Shown here: positions 1-5,857 of the stretch, piece by piece
Position numbering within the stretch: the stretch's first letter is position 1
Layout of the letters: every line of letters begins with the position of its first letter
Assembly: GCA_030706285.1 (NCBI GenBank)
Contig: JAUZOU010000171.1
Location: forward strand, 1 to 6,554
Length of the DNA: 6,554 nt
Origin: Bacteroidota bacterium
GTDB lineage: Bacteria > Bacteroidota > Bacteroidia > Bacteroidales > UBA1402
Reading direction: 5' to 3'
The notes under the pieces: generated by a model
What the model was told of the DNA's origin: nothing
Seen by the model: the letters and a program-made list of their open reading frames with translations, nothing else
Databases searched by the model: none
Made by a program: the position numbers and the translations under genes

Positions 1-636
1 AATCTGGTTCCTTTCATTAAAAGGGGATGCCAAGTCACCGGTGTTGATATAGCGGCGATCAGAATTGAACAGGCAAAAGCCATGTTCGAAAAAAATGGAT
101 GGAAAGGCACACTGATTGCAGAAGATATTTTTAAGCTGAAGGAACTAACGAACTCATTTGATCTGATTATCATTCACGACGTCATCGAGCACATTGACAA
201 CAAGGAAGAATTCTTAAAAAAGGTCTCACTCTATTTAAAGCCAAACGGTCTTGTCTTTATCGGTTTTCCGGCCTGGCAAATGCCTTTTGGAGGGCATCAA
301 CAGATCTGTTCAAGCCGACTTGCCTCCAATTTTCCCTATCTTCATTTACTCCCGAAATCGTTGTATGTTTCCTTCCTGAAATGCTGTTCCGAACAGGAAG
401 CCACCATCAATGAACTGCTCAGCATCAAACAAACAAAATGTTCCATCGAACGGTTTCTGAAGACCGTCAAAAAAGCCAATTACTCAATTCTCGTTCAACA
501 ACTGTACTTCATTAACCCTCACTATGAAGTAAAATTCGGATTAAAGCCCCGCAAACTGTCCACTCTCATCGGAAAGATTCCTTTTTTGAGAAACTTCTTC
601 TGCACAAGCTGCTTCTACCTAATCAAACCGGAGTAA
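1..636 (+). CDS. Class I SAM-dependent methyltransferase, 5'-truncated by window edge
   Basis: The reading frame is open from base 1 to the TAA at 634-636 (211 visible residues). A methionine at base 82 is internal, not the start, because the methyltransferase fold already begins before it. Visible residues 12-17 (VTGVDI) are the end of strand beta-2, with Asp16 as the acidic residue that normally binds the SAM ribose. Residues 53-65 (FDLIIIHDVIEHI) are the usual motif around beta-4 of the Methyltransf_11/23 group, and 80-90 (KPNGLVFIGFP) is the beta-5 strand. The glycine-rich SAM loop lies before the window. Residues after about 95 form a family-specific tail ending in YLIKPE, which probably forms the acceptor-binding part. 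By family knowledge it transfers a methyl group from SAM to a small molecule or glycan-type acceptor in the cytoplasm; the substrate cannot be read from the sequence. No clear terminator follows it. Confidence 0.88.
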   Translation, partial: NLVPFIKRGCQVTGVDIAAIRIEQAKAMFEKNGWKGTLIAEDIFKLKELTNSFDLIIIHDVIEHIDNKEEFLKKVSLYLKPNGLVFIGFPAWQMPFGGHQQICSSRLASNFPYLHLLPKSLYVSFLKCCSEQEATINELLSIKQTKCSIERFLKTVKKANYSILVQQLYFINPHYEVKFGLKPRKLSTLIGKIPFLRNFFCTSCFYLIKPE

Positions 637-780
637 GCCCCAGTTTCAACCATTTGAAAAACAGCCGCATTTCTCATCATTCCTCCCTCTACACCCATAA
701 TGCTTGACAGACCGCTGGTAAAACAAGCATTGCCCGTTAAGCTAAACTCATCGTTATAGCGCACTAACTATTTGTCAAAT

Positions 781-800
781 TGCTATTTATAAAAATAGCA
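781..800. repeat. Perfect 8-bp inverted repeat (hairpin) in intergenic DNA
   Basis: TGCTATTT (781-788) and AAATAGCA (793-800) are exact reverse complements separated by ATAA. The stem is AT-rich and not followed by a T-run, so it does not look like an intrinsic terminator. It directly follows the palindrome ATTTG-T-CAAAT at 770-780. It may be a regulator binding site or an RNA 3'-end structure; function is not shown. Confidence 0.5.
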
Positions 801-867
801 GCGACTGTCTGTAGGCTTGTCTACCAACTATTTTCCGTGTAAAGCTTCAGTCAAAACTTAACCTCGA

Positions 868-897
868 TTGTTCAATAAAAAAATATCATTACTTTTA
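868..897 (+). promoter_or_regulatory. Candidate Bacteroidetes-type promoter for the WG-repeat gene
   Basis: TTG at 868-870 followed after 19 bases by TACTTTTA at 890-897, which matches 7 of 8 positions of the Bacteroidetes -7 element TAnnTTTG, with usual -33/-7 spacing. Transcription would start near 904, giving a leader of roughly 100 bases before the ATG at 1002. This would also exclude the upstream TTG at 900 as a start codon. It is inferred from motif and position only. Confidence 0.4.
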
Positions 898-1001
898 CAT
901 TGACAATTTTAATGCATACTTACAGAAAAGACGCAGCCTATTTACACGTTGATCATGCATCCTTAAAAACCATATTAGTTCACAAGACAAAAATCCAAAC
1001 G

Positions 1002-2549
1002 ATGAAAAAACGAGTTATTTTTTGGGTCGTCATCCTGATGACAATTACTTCAACTGCACAGAAACGGGAATGTGTCAACACCAGAGTGTTACAGTATAAC
1101 AAGGAAAAGAATTGTTATGAACTGGGAATGTTACTCTTTAAAAACGATCAGAACCAATACGGTAAAAAATATGGTGTGTTCAATAAACATGGATTTGCCT
1201 TCGTCCAATTGAAAGACCATTATCCCATGACGGCAAAATATGCCAAATTGCCCACCGATCAAAACTATGAAGGGCTCGGATTGATCGATACCTGCGGAAC
1301 CTTTGTGGTTAAACCGGTATTTTGGTCATTTAGCATGAACGAAAGCGACACAGCTATCGGCTATATCAATTATACCAACCAGGGAGATAATATTCCTTGC
1401 TATTTAATTAATTTCGAAAAAGGTACCGCTACAGACATTAGCGACAGGTATGACTTTTTAAAATACCTCTCCGAAGACCGGTTTATTTTTTATAAAAAGA
1501 AGGGAAAAACGGTTGGCCTGCTTAATACACAGTTTGACACGATTGTAGCGCCAAAATTTGACCGGATCAAAGTCTTCGGCTTTCAAAACGATTCGGTTGA
1601 GTATCCTGAAAAAATAAGATACATGAGATCAATTCCTTTCCTGTGGGATCATGATCGAATAAACCGGATAAACTATTTTTTAGGGATAAAAGATTATTCC
1701 GGTGACGACAAAGAGCTTTATACTAACGACGGAAAACTTCTTTGCCCCAATTTTATGTCTGGAAAGTATGACGGAGATGTCTTCGTTTGCCAAAGCAAGA
1801 ATGGCAGGTATTCCTTCTTCAATAGAGACTGGACAAAAATAAACGGTGAAAATAAACTGGCCCTGCTTAAAAAATATAACGCCGAAGGGCTCGAAGAAAT
1901 TCCTTATGAAAATCTTGTAAAATTAGAATTAACAGTAACAAAAGGCAGTAAGGATACGCTCCGTCAAGCCTATGAGTATTATCCGTCAGGGCTGCTTAAA
2001 CGCATTACCAGTAATAATAAAAAATACAACCAGACATTTTACTATTTTCCAAACGCAGAAACTCCGACGGCTATGACTTATCTCGAAAAGGGTGATACCT
2101 TTCGCGTGAATATTGATACAAGAAACGGACTGGCCTATAGCGAATCGACGGTGAACAATCAAATGATGAACTTTGTACACGAGTTTCAGTACAATAAACA
2201 AATGATCCGGGAAAAGATGTTCCTTTCGGACGAATCGGACAATTATGCATCAAAAGATAGCATTACCTATACCATCGAAGATGGCAACAGGGTGAAAGTG
2301 AAAGACAGATTATTCACGACGATATTTGAGTATTATCCCGACAAACTGAACACACTCGATCATGCTTATTTCGGTCAGAGCTATTTAGGAAGAGTCTCAA
2401 AAAATCTTGCCAAAACAGAAATTGAAGATACCAGTCGATATGACTACACCTACGAGTTTGATAAGCAAGGGCGTGTCACGAAAGAAATCTGTGTATTAAA
2501 AGAGGCCAATGATGCTCCATCCACCACTATTACCATCTACAGATACTGA
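1002..2549 (+). CDS. Secreted WG-repeat-like protein with C-terminal YD-like beta strands
   Basis: 515 residues from the ATG at 1002. This start is chosen because it gives a clean signal peptide: MKKR, a hydrophobic core (VIFWVVILM), then a likely signal peptidase I site in TSTA|Q, the Ala-Gln junction common in Bacteroidetes. There is no lipobox cysteine, so the protein is probably periplasmic or outside the cell. The frame runs open back to a TTG at 900, which would add 34 residues and bury the signal peptide. The N-terminal half has WG-like repeats: a first weak copy near residues 57-69 (YGVFNKHGFAFVQ), then 93-107 (GLIDTCGTFVVKPVF) and 171-190 (VGLLNTQFDTIVAPKFDRIK), and a poor copy near 236-251. 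From about 320 it changes to short beta-strand units of the form YxYxxxGxLxxI (324-335, 442-452, 482-495 ending in DKQGRVTKE), resembling YD/RHS-like or DUF4595-type strands. No catalytic residues are recognisable. A binding or scaffold role is inference; the physiological function is unknown. It is followed by its own terminator and appears monocistronic. Confidence 0.82.
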   Translation: MKKRVIFWVVILMTITSTAQKRECVNTRVLQYNKEKNCYELGMLLFKNDQNQYGKKYGVFNKHGFAFVQLKDHYPMTAKYAKLPTDQNYEGLGLIDTCGTFVVKPVFWSFSMNESDTAIGYINYTNQGDNIPCYLINFEKGTATDISDRYDFLKYLSEDRFIFYKKKGKTVGLLNTQFDTIVAPKFDRIKVFGFQNDSVEYPEKIRYMRSIPFLWDHDRINRINYFLGIKDYSGDDKELYTNDGKLLCPNFMSGKYDGDVFVCQSKNGRYSFFNRDWTKINGENKLALLKKYNAEGLEEIPYENLVKLELTVTKGSKDTLRQAYEYYPSGLLKRITSNNKKYNQTFYYFPNAETPTAMTYLEKGDTFRVNIDTRNGLAYSESTVNNQMMNFVHEFQYNKQMIREKMFLSDESDNYASKDSITYTIEDGNRVKVKDRLFTTIFEYYPDKLNTLDHAYFGQSYLGRVSKNLAKTEIEDTSRYDYTYEFDKQGRVTKEICVLKEANDAPSTTITIYRY

Positions 2550-2609
2550 ACAACTCAACAAACAAGCTCAATTGACGGTGTACCCGGTTTAGACTGTACT
2601 CGGTTTTAA

Positions 2610-2662
2610 ACTGTCCGTCAGACAACATCAATTGTTAAAGTCTGATGGACAGTCAATTTTTT
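2610..2662 (+). terminator. Rho-independent terminator of the WG-repeat gene
   Basis: ACTGTCCGTCAGAC (2610-2623) pairs with GTCTGATGGACAGT (2640-2653) over 14 positions with one G-U pair; the loop is 16 bases and six T residues follow at 2657-2662. It begins 60 bases after the stop codon. A near-direct repeat lies just upstream (CGGTTTAGACTGT at 2585-2597, CGGTTTTAAACTGT at 2601-2614), and its first copy, GACTGT, could pair with ACAGTC at 2649-2654 as a weaker alternative fold. Confidence 0.88.
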
Positions 2663-2764
2663 AGCGTCTGCTGATGGAACGGTTAGTGCAGCGGGCACTG
2701 ACTAGCTGCGGCGACTACGGAAGCAGTCGTCTAAGTTTCGTTTCTCTGATTGAAACTCAATTTT

Positions 2765-2809
2765 ACGATAAAAAAGAGCTGCCCTTTAAGACAGCTCCCT
2801 TTTTATCGT
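2765..2809. terminator. Bidirectional intrinsic terminator, mainly for the carboxyltransferase gene
   Basis: GAGCTG (2776-2781) and CAGCTC (2792-2797) form the core. Read on the minus strand the stem extends to 9 pairs with G-U pairs and a TAAA loop, and is followed by six T residues. On the plus strand the same hairpin is followed by CC and five T residues, so it can work both ways. The flanks ACGATAAAAA (2765-2774) and TTTTTATCGT (2800-2809) are also exact reverse complements. It lies about 90 bases after the minus-strand stop codon. Confidence 0.88.
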
Positions 2810-2900
2810 TTCGTATCGTCCAGAAACGTTACGCAAACTCCGTAAGACAATGGATCATCCTTCAAAACCGGATCGATGTTGAAAGACGAAAGTCACACCA

Positions 2901-4685
2901 TCAAGGTTCGACAAATGCCAGTACCTGATTTTTCTGAACCTTGTTGCCTTGTGGCACTTCCAGCTGAATGAGCTTGCCATCGATGCCGGAAAAGACCGGT
3001 TCAAATCCGTAATACGTCTGAACCCAGCAAACAGGATCCGTGGCTTTGACAGCCGTTCCTACTACAGGAGGCAAAGAAGCGTCAACCACATCAATCTGCC
3101 AGACAATCTGGCCGCTGCAAGGAGCCTGAACCGGTAAAGCAGCCGGATGGTTCTTTTGAACGCTCTCTACATCGAAACTCGGCACTTCAATCACAGGACG
3201 CGTGATAAATTTAGGCGCACCGGCTTTTTCTTTGGCCTGTTCAAGTTCAGCTTTGAAACGTTCCTTGGCAATGCCCGATTTATAATCCCGGTACTGACGG
3301 TCATGCATGGCCAGTTCGAACAATTCCTCTTCATCCTGTCCAAGTTCCCAACCGTTTGCCTGCATTTCGGCGCGGTATTCAGGCAAGGCATCCGGATAAG
3401 CATCCTGAGGATTGCCGGTGTAGAATTCAAGATTTTTGTCTTTCACGGCCTGGACAATTTCCGGAGCCAGTTCACCCGGTAGTTTACCCATCTTACCGAG
3501 TATCATGTTCCAGCTGTCCTTGTCAATGTTGGAGAAGCGAGGTTCGCCCTTGGCCAGGCAGAAAATATTCATCAAAGCAATGTTCTTAACATATTGACTG
3601 AATGGGGTAACCAAGGGAGGATACCCCAGTTTAGGCCATGCATAAGCCACTTCGTCGAACAACTGGACAACCAACTGGTTGAACGTCACTTCTTCTTTGT
3701 GGTTTTGTCTGAGGGCCATATTGATGGCATTGTGCATACCCTTCAGGTCCGCCATCATGGATCCCATCATACCGCCTGGCAAACCGCAACCAACGAGTAG
3801 CGAGTTCATCTGCTTGTTGGACGGATTGATAAAATAGCCCAGGAAATCGTCGATAAAGCTTTGTGTCAGTTCACGCGCTTCCATGTAGGCGTTCATATTA
3901 ATCTCAGGGACAAGGAAACCGGCATCCTTAAGCATGGCCTGAATCGTGATGACATCCGGATGAACCATACCCCAGGAAAGAGGTTCCATAGCCACGTCCA
4001 GATAATCGGCTCCGGCGCGGGCCACTTCCAGCATGGAAGCCGGCGAGAAACCGGGACCGCAATGGCCATGATATTCAATCTTGATCTGAGGATGCCTATC
4101 CTTGATGGCTTTCGTCAAACGGCCCAGAAAAGCAGGACGTCCGATACCGGCCATATCTTTCAGACAGATTTCATCGGCACCGAATTCAACCAACTTATCA
4201 GCCAGGCTTAAATAATATTCCACCGTATGAATCGGTGAATAGGTGATGCACATGACCGCCTGCGAAATCATGCCGGCCTCTTTGGCATATTTGACGGAAA
4301 GCTCCAGATTCCTGGGATCGTTTAATCCGCAGAAAGACCTGGATATATTGGTACCCTGAGCTTTCTTTACTTTAAACATTAGCTGGCGCACGTCAGCAGG
4401 AACAGGATTCATGCGAAGGCCATTCAAGGCTCTTTCCAGCATATGTGTCTGAATGCCGACCTTATTGAACGGTGCCGTCCATTCGCGCACAGCTTTGTTC
4501 GGATTTTCCCCAAACAGCAGGTTCACCTGTTCAAAGGCGCCACCGTTTGTTTCTACTCTGGCAAAACACCCCATGTCAATAATGACAGGTGCAATCTGTT
4601 TCAGTTGATCCACTCTCGGAACATATTTACCGGAAGATTGCCACATATCCCGGTAAACCAGACTAAACTTAATTTCTCTACTCAT
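2901..4685 (-). CDS. PycB/OadA-like carboxyltransferase with a lysine-less biotinyl-like domain
   Basis: 594 residues, ATG at 4685, TGA at 2901. By family this is the carboxyltransferase subunit of oxaloacetate decarboxylase / pyruvate carboxylase / transcarboxylase enzymes, which move CO2 between biotin and pyruvate or oxaloacetate in the cytoplasm. The TIM barrel covers about residues 5-270, with the metal ligands retained: Asp13 (in YRDMWQ), Lys176 (in CLKDMAG, the lysine that is carbamylated in relatives), His206 and His208 (YHGHCGPG). Other family motifs are LNDPRN (121-126), TYSPIHTVEYY (148-158), LPGGM (302-306) and PPLVTPFSQ (356-364), followed by the conserved helical C-terminal carboxylase region to about 490. 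Residues 519-594 look like a biotinyl domain (APCSG, then DGKL and a GNKVQKNQ turn), but the EAMKM acceptor motif is replaced by QTYYG (556-560), with Tyr559 at the lysine position. The N-terminal signature also diverges from RDAHQS. The protein may therefore use a separate biotin carrier. Whether it acts as decarboxylase or carboxylase subunit is undecided. It has its own candidate promoter and terminator. Confidence 0.88.
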   Translation of the reverse strand: MSREIKFSLVYRDMWQSSGKYVPRVDQLKQIAPVIIDMGCFARVETNGGAFEQVNLLFGENPNKAVREWTAPFNKVGIQTHMLERALNGLRMNPVPADVRQLMFKVKKAQGTNISRSFCGLNDPRNLELSVKYAKEAGMISQAVMCITYSPIHTVEYYLSLADKLVEFGADEICLKDMAGIGRPAFLGRLTKAIKDRHPQIKIEYHGHCGPGFSPASMLEVARAGADYLDVAMEPLSWGMVHPDVITIQAMLKDAGFLVPEINMNAYMEARELTQSFIDDFLGYFINPSNKQMNSLLVGCGLPGGMMGSMMADLKGMHNAINMALRQNHKEEVTFNQLVVQLFDEVAYAWPKLGYPPLVTPFSQYVKNIALMNIFCLAKGEPRFSNIDKDSWNMILGKMGKLPGELAPEIVQAVKDKNLEFYTGNPQDAYPDALPEYRAEMQANGWELGQDEEELFELAMHDRQYRDYKSGIAKERFKAELEQAKEKAGAPKFITRPVIEVPSFDVESVQKNHPAALPVQAPCSGQIVWQIDVVDASLPPVVGTAVKATDPVCWVQTYYGFEPVFSGIDGKLIQLEVPQGNKVQKNQVLAFVEP

Positions 4686-4862
4686 ACGTTTTTCATTTTC
4701 GTATCTGATTCATGGCAAGTATCCGAAAGAAAATCAACGAGAAGAATAGTTCAGGTTAAACTGCTTTTGTCTTTACCTGCCACGGATAAAGGTTGAAGAT
4801 GCTTACAATTCGATCTATATAAAACAAACAACATTTTTTAAGAATGGTACAACCTTCCATTT

Positions 4863-4874
4863 GTCCGGCCGGAC
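4863..4874. promoter_or_regulatory. 12-bp perfect palindrome in carboxyltransferase leader, possible operator
   Basis: GTCCGGCCGGAC is its own reverse complement and is GC-rich in AT-rich surroundings. On the minus strand it lies just after the candidate promoter (4897-4929), about +16 to +27 from the predicted start, where a repressor could act. Its palindromic sequence and its position are the only evidence. Confidence 0.3.
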
Positions 4875-4896
4875 CACCCAGTGAAACTTTATTCAA

Positions 4897-4929
4897 CAAA
4901 AATACAGAAATTTTTCTTTAATTGACCAA
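4897..4929 (-). promoter_or_regulatory. Candidate Bacteroidetes-type promoter for the carboxyltransferase gene
   Basis: On the minus strand TTG (complement of 4927-4929) is followed after 22 bases by TATTTTTG (complement of 4897-4904), an exact match to the Bacteroidetes -7 element TAnnTTTG. The spacing is slightly longer than usual. Transcription would start near 4890, leaving a leader of about 200 bases before the ATG. That leader includes a small hairpin (CAGGTTAAA at 4752-4760 with TTTACCTG at 4772-4779, one bulged base) and no recognised riboswitch. It also supports transcription independent of the upstream DedA gene. Confidence 0.4.
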
Positions 4930-4955
4930 CTAAATAGCCGGCAAAAACGAACTTT

Positions 4956-5588
4956 TCAGGAAGGATTTTTTTCTTTTTTCCGGGCGATAAAAATCAGGTA
5001 TAAAATGAAGATGACCCCCAACCCATACCCGACATATTTAAGTTCGTTGAAGTGTCGCATCAGCACATCCTGGTTCTTCCCAAAGAAATAGCCCAGCAAG
5101 GAAAGAATGGTATTCCAGAGAGCAGAACCGGCAACTGTGTAAAGGATAAATTTCTTCAAATTCATTTTTGACAGCCCGGCGGGAATTGAAATCAGATGAC
5201 GGATACCAGGAACCAACCGGCCGACAAACGTAGAGGTATTCCCGTTTTTAATAAAATAACGTTCTGCCTTCTCCAGCTTCTGGCGGTTGATAAAAAACAA
5301 GCGGGCAAACTTACTGTCAGCCAGTCCGTAAATAATGGCCCGTCCCAGGTAGTAGGACAAGGCATAGTTGATCAACGCTCCGGTAACACAGCCCAACACG
5401 GAGAACAGGATGATCAGGAACAGGTTCAAGTCACCCTGAGAAGCCAGCCAGGCCGCCGGAGGCAACACCAGCTCACTCGGAAGAGGTACGAAGGTACTTT
5501 CGACAGCCATCAGAATATAGATGGTGAAGTAATTCATGTTCGAGAGGTACCAATCTATGATGGAGCTAAAAACGGTCAATAGTATCAT
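4956..5588 (-). CDS. DedA-family (VTT domain) inner membrane protein
   Basis: 210 residues, ATG at 5588, TGA at 4956; length is typical of the DedA family. Residues 30-39 (ESTFVPLPSE) carry the conserved acidic/proline motif of the first re-entrant segment. Residues 121-142 contain F-x-GR-x-x-PG-x-R followed by SIPAG and a Met, the family signature with its essential arginines (Arg124, Arg130). GSALWN (154-159) and GYFFG (166-170) complete the VTT domain. Hydrophobic segments lie near 19-48, 54-80, 145-168 and 184-202; the tail is short and basic (ARKKEKNPS). Members are inner-membrane proteins linked to phospholipid or undecaprenyl-phosphate flipping and to proton-motive-force and envelope homeostasis; which substrate applies here is not visible. 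There is no strong Shine-Dalgarno sequence, as is usual in Bacteroidetes. It is 269 bases from the Msr gene and 270 from the carboxyltransferase gene, so co-transcription is doubtful. Confidence 0.9.
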   Translation of the reverse strand: MILLTVFSSIIDWYLSNMNYFTIYILMAVESTFVPLPSELVLPPAAWLASQGDLNLFLIILFSVLGCVTGALINYALSYYLGRAIIYGLADSKFARLFFINRQKLEKAERYFIKNGNTSTFVGRLVPGIRHLISIPAGLSKMNLKKFILYTVAGSALWNTILSLLGYFFGKNQDVLMRHFNELKYVGYGLGVIFILYLIFIARKKEKNPS

Positions 5589-5624
5589 GAAAACATCAAT
5601 TAGTGAAATAAATCAAGCCCGACG

Positions 5625-5650
5625 ATGACCGGTCATACCAGGATACTGGT
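5625..5650. promoter_or_regulatory. Adjacent palindrome and inverted repeat upstream of dedA-family gene
   Basis: ATGACCGGTCAT (5625-5636) is a perfect 12-bp palindrome. It is directly followed by ACCAG-GATA-CTGGT (5637-5650), a 5-bp inverted repeat with a 4-base spacer. GGTCA occurs twice (5631-5635 and 5648-5652). The block lies 37-62 bases before the DedA start codon, a suitable place for an operator or 5'-leader structure. I found no convincing -7/-33 pair next to it, so regulation is inference. Confidence 0.35.
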
Positions 5651-5857
5651 CAGAAGCATCTGAAAGCCGTCTTTTCGGTAAATTTTTCGTTCGGCAAATT
5701 ATGGAAAATTTTCTACAGCGGGCGAGTTAATAACTGTTAAATCGTTCTACTCCAATTTGATCGGATCAATTAATTGTTCACAGGCGTTCCATTACCAACC
5801 AGTGTTTGTTAGGACGTTTCTACCAAAAAAACGTTTAGATTTCCGCACCTGTTCCTG

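Larger units (their letters stand above)
637..1001. other. Intergenic region between methyltransferase and WG-repeat protein genes
   Basis: 365 bases with no convincing gene. The frame of the downstream gene stays open back to a TTG at 900, but residues encoded there do not look like a signal peptide or a domain, so this stretch is treated as leader. It holds an odd palindrome at 770-780, a perfect 8-bp inverted repeat at 781-800, three CTATTT hexamers (near 768, 783 and 829) and a candidate promoter at 868-897. There is no hairpin followed by a T-run that would terminate the upstream gene. Confidence 0.6.
2550..2900. other. Convergent intergenic region with two terminators and a hairpin-rich patch
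   Basis: This region separates the plus-strand WG-repeat gene from the minus-strand carboxyltransferase gene. It contains a strong plus-strand terminator (2610-2662), a bidirectional terminator (2765-2809), and between them a relatively GC-rich stretch with small inverted repeats: AGTGC/GCACT (2685-2699), CGACT/AGTCG (2712-2729) and AGTTTC/GAAACT (2734-2757). An 84-codon open frame from 2674 crosses the second terminator and runs into the carboxyltransferase gene, so it is not regarded as a gene. Confidence 0.65.

Noticed and set aside
900..1001. TTG start 34 codons upstream for the WG-repeat protein
   Set aside because: It would bury a good signal peptide inside the protein, and it overlaps the start region of the candidate promoter; the ATG at 1002 fits better.
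2674..2928. 84-codon plus-strand open frame in the convergent intergenic region
   Set aside because: It runs through the bidirectional terminator and into the end of the minus-strand carboxyltransferase gene, and its translation has no recognisable domain.
3147..4211. Several plus-strand open frames of 60-116 codons opposite the carboxyltransferase gene
   Set aside because: They are antisense shadows of a well-conserved minus-strand gene and encode basic, domain-free sequences.
4682..4698. Four-codon ATG AAA AAC GTA TGA frame overlapping the carboxyltransferase start codon by ATGA
   Set aside because: It looks like a possible translational-coupling leader peptide, but a frame this short in AT-rich DNA is easily due to chance and nothing else supports it.
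5196..5582. 128-codon plus-strand open frame opposite the DedA-family gene
   Set aside because: The minus-strand DedA frame carries the full family signature; the antisense translation has no recognisable content.
5757..5769. TTGATC-G-GATCAA palindrome between the Msr and DedA genes
   Set aside because: It is short and about 170 bases from the nearest start codon; such a palindrome is expected by chance in AT-rich DNA.
5814..5833. ACGTTT/AAACGT inverted repeat after the Msr gene as a terminator
   Set aside because: The stem is only 6 bp and AT-rich, and on the minus strand the T-run lies inside the hairpin rather than after it.
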